Below the pieces are notes generated by a model. It had not been told where the DNA came from, did no database searches, and saw nothing but the letters and a program-made list of their open reading frames with translations. A stretch of 64,000 bases of DNA from Diaporthe sp. PMI_573 (Eukaryota > Ascomycota > Sordariomycetes > Diaporthales > Diaporthaceae). The stretch lies in NCBI GenBank assembly GCA_021399435.1, contig JAJTUP010000021.1:868001-932000 (forward strand), read 5' to 3'. A program made the translations under genes and the position numbers. Of the stretch, positions 37,581 to 47,688 are shown piece by piece; position 1 is the stretch's first letter, and every line of letters starts with the position of its first letter.

Positions 37581-38339
37581 CTATCGACGGCCCCCAAGGC
37601 CCGGCGCGGCGTTGAACCTCTCCTCACGCTCCGTCATGAACATGATCTGTACCCAGTACTCCTTGGAGTCCGGGTCCCAGAACTCAAACTGCTTGTCGTC
37701 GCGCTTGTCGAGCTCGCGGGCGGGGATCTTGAAGCCGCAGGTCTCGTAGGGCTCGGCGGCGACGAGGAGGTACTGGAAGTTCTTGTCGGGCTCCTCGACG
37801 CGCTGCGAGAAGGCGCTCATGATCTGCCACTTTGGCGTGACGCCCTGGCCGATGTCCGGGTACTGCAGCTGGAAGAGCAGCCCTTGCTGCCGCGTGACCG
37901 GGTCCCGCACCTTTGTGATCTTGTAGCCCGGGCGACCGATCTTGACGACGTTGCGCCGCACCCCTCCAGCACCGCTTCCCGGGGCCCCCAGGCCCAGCGC
38001 GCCGAACCCGGCGCCCACCACGCCCACCGGCAGGCCCGTCTGCGGGTCGACCTGGGCCTTGCCCTCCTTCTGCTCCTTGGCCGCGCGGCGCGCGAGGTTG
38101 GTCTGGTGCTTCTTCCCCTGCGTGTGCGCGAGGTAGCTGCCGTCGTTCTGGTGCACCGTCAGGCAGAGGCGGCACTCGAAGCTGCCGACGTGGTTCTTGA
38201 AGAAGTACGGGTCCTTGTCGAGGTCGATGGTCTCGAGGGCGAGCTTCCGCAGCCGCTCGCGCCTGTCGGCGTTGGTGGCGCTGTGGGAGGCGACGCCGCC
38301 GCCGCCAAATTTGGAGCCCGCTCGGTTCTGGTAATCCAT
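37581..38339 (-). CDS. PRP11: Splicing factor 3A subunit 2 (SF3A2/Prp11)
   Basis: U2 snRNP component needed for prespliceosome formation. It is intronless, 252 aa from ATG 38339. The N-terminus MDYQNRAGSKFGGGGVAS is the family hallmark. It is followed by a matrin-type C2H2 zinc finger (FECRLCLTVHQNDGSYLAHTQGKKH, residues about 54-78) and the conserved core including KIGRPGYKITKVRDP and GLLFQLQYP. The long Pro-rich tail of the animal protein is absent, as in yeast. The reading frame continues upstream of the ATG without conserved sequence. Confidence 0.95.
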   Translation of the reverse strand: MDYQNRAGSKFGGGGVASHSATNADRRERLRKLALETIDLDKDPYFFKNHVGSFECRLCLTVHQNDGSYLAHTQGKKHQTNLARRAAKEQKEGKAQVDPQTGLPVGVVGAGFGALGLGAPGSGAGGVRRNVVKIGRPGYKITKVRDPVTRQQGLLFQLQYPDIGQGVTPKWQIMSAFSQRVEEPDKNFQYLLVAAEPYETCGFKIPARELDKRDDKQFEFWDPDSKEYWVQIMFMTEREERFNAAPGLGGRR

Positions 38340-38526
38340 GTTTTGCGGTCGGTGTACTGGCTCGGAAGGATGGAGCTGGTCAGGCTTGTGGGATTGATTG
38401 CTTCGGGTTCTTCCTCGCAACTTGAAGATGTGAAGTCCAGATTGGCGGGTGCCACTATCGATAGGCTCTATCTTATCAGCCCAAGCCCGCGAGCCTCTGC
38501 TCCCAGGCAACAACCCTTACCCGGCA

Positions 38527-39354
38527 TCAAGGGTTCAGGGTGTACGCTGTACTTGGTGTCGTGCTCGATATTGACTTCGTAAGGAACGACCGTTCGAATT
38601 CGGGAGCTGCTTTCGAAGAGGCCTGTTGCTTCTCTTCGAGGAAGACGACGTCCTTAAGCTCCAACGTGTCTGCCAGCCTGGGCGTTTTGTAAAGGTGTAG
38701 CACACTATATGACAATGACGGTGCCAGTTTCAGCCGCTCTACGTAAGTGAATTTTACGAGGCCACCTCCGTATTTCGGGTCTTCCAAGAGCGTGCTTAGG
38801 CGTACCGCGCTGGCGTGGTGCGACTGGCAGGCCTGGCGGTAGAGGTTGAATCTGCGCGAGTCGCATGGAATGTTTCCCACGCAATCTGTACTGGCTGAGG
38901 TCTTGCGCTTGCCCTTCTGCAGCGTCTGGCAGAGATCAGTTATTGGGGGGGGGGGTATGACTATTTCAGAGCCGAGCTGTATTGCGGACGAAAAGTAGGA
39001 AGTGTGATGTTCCTGAGCTGTCATCTGAGTGACACAAGTCGTACTCGAAGACGCCCTGTTAATCAGGGACGTAGGCCAGTGGACAATTTTCGTTGCCCTC
39101 GGCCGATGCAAGTTGGTCGGCGTCGGCGTTGCAACTTTGTCCTCGACCAGTTGAACGCGTAGTCTGTTCCGTCTCTGCGTCTTCCCGCCACTCTCGACTA
39201 TGATATCGAGCGGAATGGCCTTTGCTGTATCCCGACCATCGTTTCCAGGAAGTATGGCATCCAGCCCCAATCCAAGATCGTGAGGACAGCCGCAGCTTAA
39301 GGCAACCCGGAACGCCGCGTATACTTCCTGCCAGAGCTTTCCCACGTTGGGCAT
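38527..39354 (-). CDS. DUF7580-like protein fragment, 5' incomplete
   Basis: The C-terminal two thirds resemble the fungal DUF7580 region found in large accessory protein families: ITDLCQTLQKG, then LYRQACQSHHASAVRLSTLLED, YVERLKLAPSLSYSVLHLYKTP and a late KDVVFLEEK. The N-terminal LWQEVYAAFRVALSCGCPH also fits the start of that domain. The usual roughly 200-residue helical N-terminal part is missing. A stop lies just upstream of the first ATG (39354), and an acceptor-like GGCAG sits before the open frame, so either an upstream exon was not recognised or the gene is truncated. It has no catalytic motif. The function is unknown. Confidence 0.45.
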   Translation of the reverse strand: MPNVGKLWQEVYAAFRVALSCGCPHDLGLGLDAILPGNDGRDTAKAIPLDIIVESGGKTQRRNRLRVQLVEDKVATPTPTNLHRPRATKIVHWPTSLINRASSSTTCVTQMTAQEHHTSYFSSAIQLGSEIVIPPPPITDLCQTLQKGKRKTSASTDCVGNIPCDSRRFNLYRQACQSHHASAVRLSTLLEDPKYGGGLVKFTYVERLKLAPSLSYSVLHLYKTPRLADTLELKDVVFLEEKQQASSKAAPEFERSFLTKSISSTTPSTAYTLNP

Positions 39355-40212
39355 CACCTTGAACAGTTGGACCTTATTCGTCCTGCCGGCTCAGGGTGAC
39401 GACGACGACGACGACGAAAGAGAGGCTTAAGACGGGTTAAGGCTACCCTAGGGTATTACGGGATGAGCAAGACCGAATCAGCGGAGAAGTTGCAACGATA
39501 ATGCGACGAACCAAGAGCGGAACGAGGAGCACAGACTAGAGAGGGATCAACACGATCAAGATATAGCTAGGCAACTTAGCCAGGACATAAGGGTTCAAAG
39601 TGAGCAGGACAGCACAGTGCAGCGAATATAGAATGGTAGGCAAGCTGCGGTGGACGCAAGAGTGCAAGTGAATCGCTGAAAGTGCGGAGTTGCACAGTTG
39701 CAAGGTTTCACCTGCGAGCTATTTAGACGGCCAGGTAGCGAAGGGGACGGGAAATAGCAACAGGGCTTCGAGGAAGGGACTGGCATGTGAATCCACGGTC
39801 ATTCGCGATGACAGGACACCCGCTTTTTTCTGCTCCCAATCTCTCGATCCGATAGGAGCCAGTCTCGTTGAATCACAAGCAGGATACGGTATCAGGATCA
39901 ACATGTTCCGAGGCCAACGCACAATCCGGCCGTGGGTGGCCTGCAGAGAATAACTAAACCCCCGAGCACGAGCACGAGAAGCGCAGGTATGTATCATGGG
40001 GGAGAGCGGCTACGAAAGCTCCACAAAAGAGCATGAACTACAGCGACGTGACCACTTTCTTCAAGCGGAAACGGGCGGGAACTCGTGCTACGGCAATGAC
40101 AGTGCCTCCTTTTCAAAGACCTGGGGAAAGAGCCGCCACAGCAATAGTGAAGCCCTGACTGATACCACATGCAACCAAAGCAAGACTGTAGATCCATTAG
40201 CTCATGCAACGC
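39355..40212. other. Intergenic region with GAC microsatellite
   Basis: No coding sequence recognised. It contains the (GAC)n array at 39398-39417 and could hide an N-terminal exon of the DUF7580-like gene, although no frame on the minus strand resembles that family. Confidence 0.45.
39398..39417. repeat. (GAC)n microsatellite
   Basis: Six perfect GAC units plus a partial unit. Confidence 0.95.
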
Positions 40213-41331
40213 CTATGAAGGTTGCGTATCCTTGAAACTCCAGCGGCTTTCCACGGGCCTCCCTCCCTCCAATGGAGTCCTTGCAAAACCATCCTCCGCC
40301 GCAGCAAACAACGGAAGCCCGCATTCATTGGCTCCATATGATTTGATAATCCCCTGGGCCCGGTCCGTATAGAGATACTCGAGGAAGCCGAGAGCCTCCT
40401 GAGACGACGTTGGGGAATGCAGTGCATAGCAGCTGTTCATCAACATGTCCCTTTCCGAAGTTGGCTCAAAGAAAACAGTTGTCTTAGACACAGTACCCGA
40501 GGATACTTGGCGTAGGAGCGTCGACCGGTCGGTGAGGAGGTAAGCCCCGGCAGCATCCGCCCTCCTCAACGCTTCTGATGGGGAGAGCAGGTTGGTCTGG
40601 TACCATTGATCGTCTGGGCACCTGTCCACCGATTCGTTCCAGGGGCTCAAGCTGCAGGTCGACCAGAGACGACGTTCCTTCCACATGGTGGCTGATGTGT
40701 CTGCTCGGCTATGGAATAGCGCTTTGGATTTTGCGATCTTCCTCAGACCATCCGACAGAGAAATCGCATCACCAACGCCGGCCGGATCGTCAAGAGGCCC
40801 TGCGAGACAAAAGTGATCGTGAAACACGCATCCCTTAGTCAGCGACCAGCCCTCAGCTGCAGCGAGGTCTTCCTGGTCCCGCTCGTACGTCAGGGCGACG
40901 TCAATGTATCCATGGAGAAGGGCCAATTGGGTGTTCCTGGAATGGTTGCAAACCCAAGCGATGGAGCGCTCCTCGGCAAGAGTGCTGAGATAGTCGCTTG
41001 CCAAAGCTCCTATCAGCCCCGTCGCGCCTTGGCTACGTCAGGCCACTTCGCCCAGTAAACACGAGATCCGGGGGACATACCTGCGCCTCCGTTCCTTCAC
41101 CCGGTGGTAAGTCAGTATGCGCGTGTACACTCGATATACAGGGGGTGCTCACCCTATTCGAAGCAGAAGTGGGCCACTTCCATAGACTTCCGTTGAGTCT
41201 TTGACCAACTCTCCGTGAGAGATTATAGCAGTCTTTCGTGAGGTTGAGACTGGCTGGATAGAGCTGCTATTGTCGTCCAATGCCTCTTCTCCCACTTTCA
41301 GGTCCGGAACCTTGGCCATTCTTCCTCTCAT
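40213..41331 (-). CDS. TupA-like tungstate-binding protein homologue, three exons
   Basis: Homologue of the substrate-binding protein of bacterial tungstate ABC importers (PBP type 2 fold). Exons 41331-41153, 41094-41081 (only 14 nt) and 41009-40213 give about 329 aa. Joining them rebuilds LLLRIGNGGAGALASDYL, in which the glycine-rich binding loop is encoded by the tiny exon. Further family features are LLHGYIDVALTYERDQEDLAAAEGW, FHDHFCLAGPLDDPAGV, a Ser-Arg-x-Asp-x-Ser pocket segment (FHSRADTSATMWKERRLW) and AGAYLLTDRSTLL. No signal peptide or membrane span is evident, and no permease or ATPase genes are adjacent. The start may be 41331 or the in-frame 41319. The ligand is inferred from the family only. 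Confidence 0.82.
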
Positions 41332-41998
41332 CTTCGTGCACTTGGCCGGGGATGTTTTGGGGGGACATAAGAAGTCAAAAGTACGTACTTGGTATTGGTG
41401 ACGAGCACCGATGGGTTTCTTTCTCGGTCATGAGGGGTCAACGGGTTGATGTGGGGCTTGCCCTCCTTTCCCTAGCCTAAGTCGTCCAGCAGCATGAAGT
41501 AAATGACTCTGTCAAGGGCTGATGATAGATCCACTGCCGTGCAATGGTATTACCTGGTTGAGAAGAAAACACTGGATAAAATAATGGACCGTAATACTTA
41601 TTCAAGAGAAAAAGAGGTAAAGGGATCATTCCAACACAGAGTGCATATCATTGTGTAGTACCGGTGGTATACTATGGCTTCAGTGCTCATGTTGCTTTGC
41701 ATCGTCCGGAATTGAGATTCCTGCATAGTACGATAACCTTATTTCCTAATTACCTCGCAGACTCCGAAAAACAATTCTCTATAACATTTGCGACGAGAAG
41801 TAAGAGCTAACTGACTGACACTGAGCAGATCCCGGTGAAGTTGGACGTCAACTCTGCCGAATTTGGTTACTGTCTAACTCGTCCTCCGTATTCACCCTGC
41901 ATCGATAATTACAGGGTCCGCGCTAGCTAAGCAGCTCTAACATCTCTGTACGGGGCCTCACTCCCTCTGACAAAAGGGACACGATAAGTAAGAAACTT

Positions 41999-42350
41999 AG
42001 GGAGAGCCTTTAGAGTAACGCGGCTGAAGCCGACTTTTCCATCTTTGCAGACAAGTAAGGGAATAAGCCCAAACACACTCGCTGAGAAGCTCCTTGTCTT
42101 CCAGAGCCTGCCTCGCAATCTTGAAAGCGTCTAGCTCGAGTGGCTCAGTACGAAACTGTAGCACTACCTCAGGGTCATTTCCCAAGGTTAGGAACAGAGT
42201 CCTGCTGAACATTCCCTGCAAACGAGGTTTGTCTACACGCCTCGCGGTGCTGCCTAGATGCATGACGAACAGTTTCTTCGCCCATCGGACTTGTTTCGTT
42301 GGTGTGTCCAGCAACTTGGGAGGGTCTTTGTCGGAAGATATCAGCCGCAT
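41999..42350 (-). pseudogene. Fragment of an APH-like (phosphotransferase enzyme family) gene
   Basis: The frame from ATG 42350 contains GMFSRTLFLTLGNDPEVVLQF and LELDAFKIARQAL, then a VWAYSLT segment. These look like the N-lobe of fungal aminoglycoside-phosphotransferase/choline-kinase-like proteins. The frame stops after about 117 codons, before any catalytic loop, and I see no continuation of the C-lobe in the flanking sequence. The resemblance is partial and the call tentative. Confidence 0.35.
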
Positions 42351-43272
42351 GGTCAAGATTGCTAGATAAGAGTGTGCAGATGGAACAAGTAGTTGGGGAT
42401 TTGGATTATTGGGAGACTGGCGGTGAGATCATTTCAGCCATGGTTTGGGTTCCAAGGTTGCCTCGAGGCTACCCTAGTAGCTACATAGATAAATGCCTTG
42501 GGGGTATGGCCCAGGTCTAAAAGCTTTCCGGGGCAAAACCATATACCTTTCTGGAGGCACACCTGTCACAAATGCCAACTGAGAAATCGTGATACTTGTA
42601 GTACTTTGTGTGTTAGAGTGTTGCTAGAATTTTGACCATATCTGCACAATTTGAGGCTGAGAAAGACTTGCTAGGGTATTTGATGTTCGTTGTTGAGCCA
42701 CCATAATTTGTGGAAATATCCCAGCTGCTTCAATTGATCATATTGAAGATCCGCACGCTCTCCACGCCGTAGATGCCTGGGATTTCCAATTACTATGGAG
42801 AACCTACCCTGCTGTGGATAGGACACCCAAGGAGCGGCGGTCTGCCTAGCGTCAATGCAGAGAAAGCACCAAAGAACCAAGCCCGGTGACGAATGGGAAG
42901 ACACTCGCATTCGCCCACGGACTTCTAAATGAAACAGCATCTGGGAACCAACTTGAAATGATGTTCTGGTTTTCAACGAGCAGTGCCCGACCAACCGCAA
43001 ATTCTCTGACCAGCCAGGTCATCAATAAATTACGTCCGGAGCTCAGTATGCTCTTAAAAGATTCATTTCATGTCTATATAATATACTTGGCCATGGTGAT
43101 TTTGGTCTTGCATAGCGAGACGGCCAATGGAAGGGCAAAGTGGACTTAAAACCAAGAGTAATGCCCAGCTGTGGCCTTGATTCAGACAGTACAGAGCTGG
43201 AGCTGATCGAATGCTACAGACCCAATATAATCTTGCCTCGGTGTATGAAAATAGTGAGGCCTCTCAGGTGCT

Positions 43273-43296
43273 CCCTGTCCCTGTCCCTGTCCCTGT
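43273..43296. repeat. (CCCTGT)4 tandem repeat
   Basis: Four perfect CCCTGT units in non-coding sequence. A short (TA)n tract lies at 43563-43574 in the leader of the nuclease gene. Confidence 0.95.
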
Positions 43297-43676
43297 CAAT
43301 TAGCCCGATGGCCTCACCTGCCGAATCGGGAGCATCAGCAGCTACAACGTGGGGGCGTGATTGGCTCGGCCTCAAGCTTAAAATGCTTGTTTCTCCCCAG
43401 CATCCGCTCGTTGATTTGTTCTAGATTTCTTGTGTGTCTTCCGGTTCGTTAGTTTCTGGCAAGCGGGAGATTTGCATCAGCAAAGCCAAACCAGGGATGG
43501 AAGGACGTTAGACTGGATGCTGCTGCAGTATCATGCGACAAGTTTATTCAGAGTGTAGGCTTTATATATATATATGTTCCGGTAACCCCGGCGTGTCTAC
43601 TTCCGCAGCATCGGGCAAAGATAGTTCAACTGGAAGTGAAACTTCTCCCCCCCAGTCCAGAATTCCAAAGCCCAAT

Positions 43677-45000
43677 ATGGCCCCTACAGCCCACCGCTTC
43701 GTCTTACTCTTCACTCTGGTCGGCTTGCTACCGGCCGGCGGATTCACATGGGGCGCGTTCGGGCATGAGACCGTAGCTTACGTGGCAAGCAACTTCGTTT
43801 CGTCTTCTACCAAGACATATCTTCAGACGCTCCTGGGTGATACATCTGCAGATTATCTCGCGACGGTCTCTACCTGGGCGGACTCCTACCGCAGCACGAC
43901 AGCGGGCAAGTTCTCCGCTCCATTTCATTATATTGATGCCCAGGACAACCCGCCCAGCTCCTGCGGCGTGAATTATGACCGGGATTGTGGGGGTGAAGGG
44001 TGTGTTGTTAGCGCCATCAGCAACTACGTGAGTACATTGTAAATCTCAAAGAAAACAAGAATTGGTCCATGAATCCAGGCTGAAATGAGTCCGTGGCAGA
44101 CTAGTATTCTCCTGAATACAGGTCTGAGCAAGGCCGAGAGACAGGTTGCGGCAAAGGTATGTACACGATCCCAGGCATGCCCGCATCGGATGGGACCGGT
44201 TTCACTAACATCAATACTAGATGATCATTCATGTGAGCTCCTGAGATCTGAATGGAAGAGTCTGTATCGCAAAAACAGATGCTGACCTCGTCAACTAGTT
44301 CATCGGTGACATTGGCCAGCCGCTCCATTGCGAGAACCTCGAAGTCGGGGGCAACAACATTGATGTCACATATGACGGAGACAGCACCAACCTCCATGCC
44401 GTTTGGGACACTCAGATCCCAGAATCTGTTGCTGGCAGCTCATCTCTAAGCGGGGCCAAGACCTGGGCGGGCACACTCACAACAGGCAAGACCACGCTCC
44501 AGCAGCTGATGATGTGCCAGGACCATTGGCTAATTGCGTGACTCACAACACGGCAGCTATCCAGACCGGCGCTTACAAGTCCAGCGCAGCCAGCTGGGTG
44601 AGCGGCCTGAATATTAATGATGCAGTTGGTAGTTCCTTGAAATGGGCAACTGAGAGCAACGCTGCAGGTCAGTACCATTCTTCCCCTTCTACGGATCCCT
44701 GTCTTTCACGCTTTGGAATGTTTCCAGAATGCATCACTTCAGGATCCATAGCAGGTACCTAACACGCAGTAGTGTGCAGCACGGTGCTGGCCAAGGGGAT
44801 CTCGTACGTCGAGAGTAACGACCTGAGTGGCGCCTACACGACGACAGCGAGCCCAGTGGTCAAATTGCAGATCGCAAAGCAAGGTTACAGGTGCGTATTA
44901 GGACATTCAATGTTTCAATAATATTCTACAGGGTGGCTGGAGTCTGACGTTTCGCCGCAGACTTGCAAAATGGCTGGACGCGATTGTGGCGGCTGTCTGA
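43677..45000 (+). CDS. Secreted S1/P1-type nuclease, seven exons
   Basis: Zinc-dependent extracellular single-strand nuclease/3'-nucleotidase. Exons: 43677-44027, 44100-44156, 44221-44232 (12 nt), 44299-44485, 44557-44667, 44770-44890 and 44961-45000, about 292 aa. A hydrophobic signal sequence ends just before W25, which with H30 (WGAFGH) is the usual mature-N-terminal zinc ligand pair. Other ligands are visible: Asp in STWADSY, His in PFHYIDAQDNPP, His/Asp/His in IIHFIGDIGQPLH, and His/Asp in NLHAVWD. The tiny third exon supplies MIIH including a zinc ligand. Intron 4 appears to be GC-AG (44486-44556), and intron 5 (44668-44769) is nearly identical to a P450 intron 5 kb away. Expected to release phosphate from external nucleic acid. 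Confidence 0.92.
44668..44769 (+). mobile_element. Introner-like element, copy A (intron 5 of the nuclease gene)
   Basis: This 102-nt GT-AG intron, inserted in phase 1, aligns with the last intron of the P450 gene (49664-49771, opposite strand) from the donor GTCAGTACCA to the branch-site CTAAC. By hand alignment about 88 positions show roughly eight substitutions and two single-base indels. Only the 3' tails after the branch site differ. The flanking exons are unrelated, so the intron itself is the repeated unit. Confidence 0.7.
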
Positions 45001-45305
45001 TGTTGCGCAAAACATCATGAGAGGGCGGGATAGACCCAGTGTTTTGTCTCCTAGCAGAACATGTGTCCGCATCGCTTCCTTGAGAGCCATGTGTGGTCGT
45101 GGCACATCGCGGCTGTTTATGCATCTACACCTCGCAAGTGGTCTGAGGTGCATCTCGGTAGTCATGGGTTTGAACGAGGTGGTTTGGTGTGTGGCAGTCC
45201 GCATACACTTAGCAGCCATGGTTTGGTTTTTCACGTGAGAACACGTATATATCCGAGGAGCATGTGCGACTGCCGTCCCGGTGCAAGATGGGTATCGTTC
45301 GACAA
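45001..45305. other. Convergent 3' intergenic region
   Basis: About 300 bp between the tail-to-tail nuclease and PPX1 genes. It contains a CACGTG hexamer at about 45232, which is the NUC-1/Pho4 core but sits at 3' ends and so may be incidental. Confidence 0.5.
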
Positions 45306-46592
45306 TCAGAGCTTTGATGCCTCTGTCATTGCAGACCTCAACATGGGCGCCAATTGCTTCCGGCTGTTGCCGGTCCGATGCTGATTCCAGCAGTACCGTA
45401 CCTCATGCTGGCCATCTCCGCCGCTAAGATCGATGTGGTGGAAAGGCTCCAGCCCAAGGTTATCCTTCTGCGCCTCGACGAACCTCTCCACGGCTCTGGC
45501 GGCCTTCTCGTTGAGGCCCCACACAAGCAAGTTCCTCTTGAACACGCCGTCGTCCTTGGCGGAGGATGTCATTATAGCCGCAATATCAAGGTTCTTGTCC
45601 TGTGCAAATGCTCGGAACTCGCGCAGAAGTGTCTCCCTGTCGCCAATGTTCTCGAGCATGTATTTAAACCCCTGGGGGATACTAGAGGTCCCCAGGACCA
45701 TGCCGGCCTCGGTCCAGGACTTGAAGTCCTTGCGGAAGTTGTCTCGGTAGGACAGCTGAGAAATGTCCTCCTTGAGCTTGCTGAGCTTCTTGTGATACTT
45801 CTTCCGTTCAAAGTCCTTGTCGCCGATCTTGGCCTCGAGCAGCTCGACAACCCTGACATCGGTGGGTGTTGTCTTGGCCTTCGACTTGAGGTTGTTTGTG
45901 TCGATCAATATGGGGGCCAGTGCAACGCGAGCAAGCTGGGCATCCAGACCGCCGTCACCCTCGTCGTGGCTGCTGGTCTTGGAGAGGGCGTCCCAGGCGT
46001 CCTGGTAGCATTCCACCACGAGGCTCATGCAGCTACCCGTCTTCCGCAGCACACGCGGCTCATTACCCGTGTCCTGAGCCACCACACCCTCGTCCTCGTG
46101 GTGGTCCAGGCAGCCGACCACGCGCGAGGCGAAGCGCTCTGCAAGCGTGCCAGTCAGGGCGTTGTGGTCAACCAGCAGCCAGCGGGTGTCTTTGGGCTCC
46201 AGACCGTGGGTCTCGACCACCTCTTCAAGGTCCGTCAGCGTGAGCAGGTCCTCGGCGGCGACACCAGCGTAGCCGAGGGCCTTGGTGAGCTCGGGCCGCA
46301 GGGGCAGGTCTTGTCGGGGGATATTGGCCAGGGGGATGTGCAGGGTGTACTTGGGCTGGGTGTGGCTGCGGAGGTAGGCGAACATGACGGCCGAACAGAG
46401 GGAGTCGAGGTCTGGGGGGAGGCGGGCGCAGGGTCAGTACGGTGGACCAGTTCAGGAGCCCGAGGCCCTACCGGCAGATTCATTGCCAACGACAAAGGTC
46501 AGCGGCGCCTGGCGCTGGGCTGGCGGCGCCGTCAAGCTCTTCCGGGCGAGGGCCAGGAAGGCTCGCAAGTTTCGAGGGGGAGGCATGGCCAT
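45306..46592 (-). CDS. PPX1: Exopolyphosphatase, DHH family (PPX1)
   Basis: Hydrolyses terminal phosphates of inorganic polyphosphate in the cytosol. Exon 1 is 46592-46472 and exon 2 46411-45306, about 408 aa. The junction rebuilds NESADLDSLCSAVMFAYL, the first metal-binding motif. Further DHH-family residues are LVDHNAL and GCLDHHEDE (DHH core near residue 135), then LAPILIDTNNL. The C-terminal DHHA2-type domain ends in SRKQLAPMLR. A second in-frame ATG lies two codons downstream at 46586. The gene is convergent with the secreted nuclease and divergent from a histidine phosphatase, all three acting on phosphate compounds. Confidence 0.93.
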
Positions 46593-47688
46593 CGATGCTG
46601 GGCGCGTGTGCAGTGGTCGAGGCTATGAGGGGCAGTGGAGGGGTTGGTTTAGGTCTCGGACAGCGACCCGCGGCCACTGGCTGGCATTCGTGGAACGGGG
46701 ACTTCTTCACACAGCAATAATACCAGCACAGGACATGTCAAGATTCATGTGACCGACAGTATACACAGTACAGTCCCCCTCTTGCGCCAGCATATGCCCA
46801 AACGCATTCAATCGAACGCTTTGCTCGGAGTCAACAACGACTTATCAGCAAGCCATCCTCGATCGCTCGATGGTACAACTGTGCTCCGTACCGTCTTAGC
46901 TCCTCGAGCTAAGCTTTCTCGAAGCGGGCGACAAGGTAAAGAAGAGGTCACAATCCTGCCGCAATTCGGAATTGGCGGCAGCAGATTCTTCACTGCTACT
47001 GGCCATAGTGTAAGCACACACGACCTACTGTGTACCTCACCATCCTCTAGCTGCATCAAGACCCGGCACCGCTATCATAGGCTTATCTTTGGCCAGGTCT
47101 TTTTTTCCCCCCCGAACAAAGAATGGGGGCCTGAGAATCATGCACTGCTGTCAAAGGTGGCAGCAGGATGGCCATATCGCCTCTCGGCGCTGGGTCTGCA
47201 TAGAGCATCTCCGTGGAAAGAGGATCCAATGGAATTGCTGCACGACGTGACAGGAATAAATCCCAGGAGGGGATAGAGCTTATCCCCTCTTGCCCCTCCT
47301 TGCCCTCCTCCCGGAGATGCATGCGAAGCCGGGCTTGTCTACAGTAGTACATCTCGCCGGCCCACATCCAATGTGCAGACGATGCAACTACCCACCACGA
47401 CCATGTATCAACGGCCATGAACCAGTCGAACGTATGGTCCGACAGCGACGGGCCAAAGGTGCGGTCGGGACTACCCTCCATCTGGGCAAGAGCATCCAAC
47501 GACTGCCGCTGATCGGAGATGCTTGTTTTCTATTACTTCTTTACTAAAACACTGAGCCCCCTGCCCGCCCCCCCCTGCTGCTGCTCCTCCTTCATGTTAC
47601 AACCAGCTGCCTTGCCAGACCTTACTGGGCTCCATATATCTGACTGCTTGCATCGTTGACCACCATCTCCTGCGGGCATCCAAAGACC
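46593..47688. other. Divergent promoter region, PPX1 and histidine phosphatase
   Basis: About 1.1 kb with no recognised gene. I looked for the CACGTG phosphate-response element and did not find it here; the closest is CACGACGTG near 47240. Confidence 0.55.

Larger units (their letters stand above)
41332..43676. other. AT-richer accessory region with a decayed gene
   Basis: Apart from the aminoglycoside-phosphotransferase-like remnant at about 42.0-42.35 kb and a (CCCTGT)4 array, no gene is recognised. AT content rises above that of the neighbouring core genes. Confidence 0.5.

Noticed and set aside
37684..38175. 163-codon minus-strand frame inside the SF3A2 gene
   Set aside because: Alternative-frame shadow of a highly conserved, GC-rich coding region.
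37515..38582. 355-codon plus-strand frame across the SF3A2 region
   Set aside because: Antisense of a conserved gene; Leu/Val/Ala-rich composition is typical of antisense frames.
45232..45237. CACGTG as a phosphate-response site
   Set aside because: It lies between two convergent 3' ends, not in a promoter, so regulation of the phosphate genes from it is unlikely.
45354..46628. 424-codon plus-strand frame
   Set aside because: Antisense shadow of the PPX1 gene, whose minus-strand product carries the DHH motifs.
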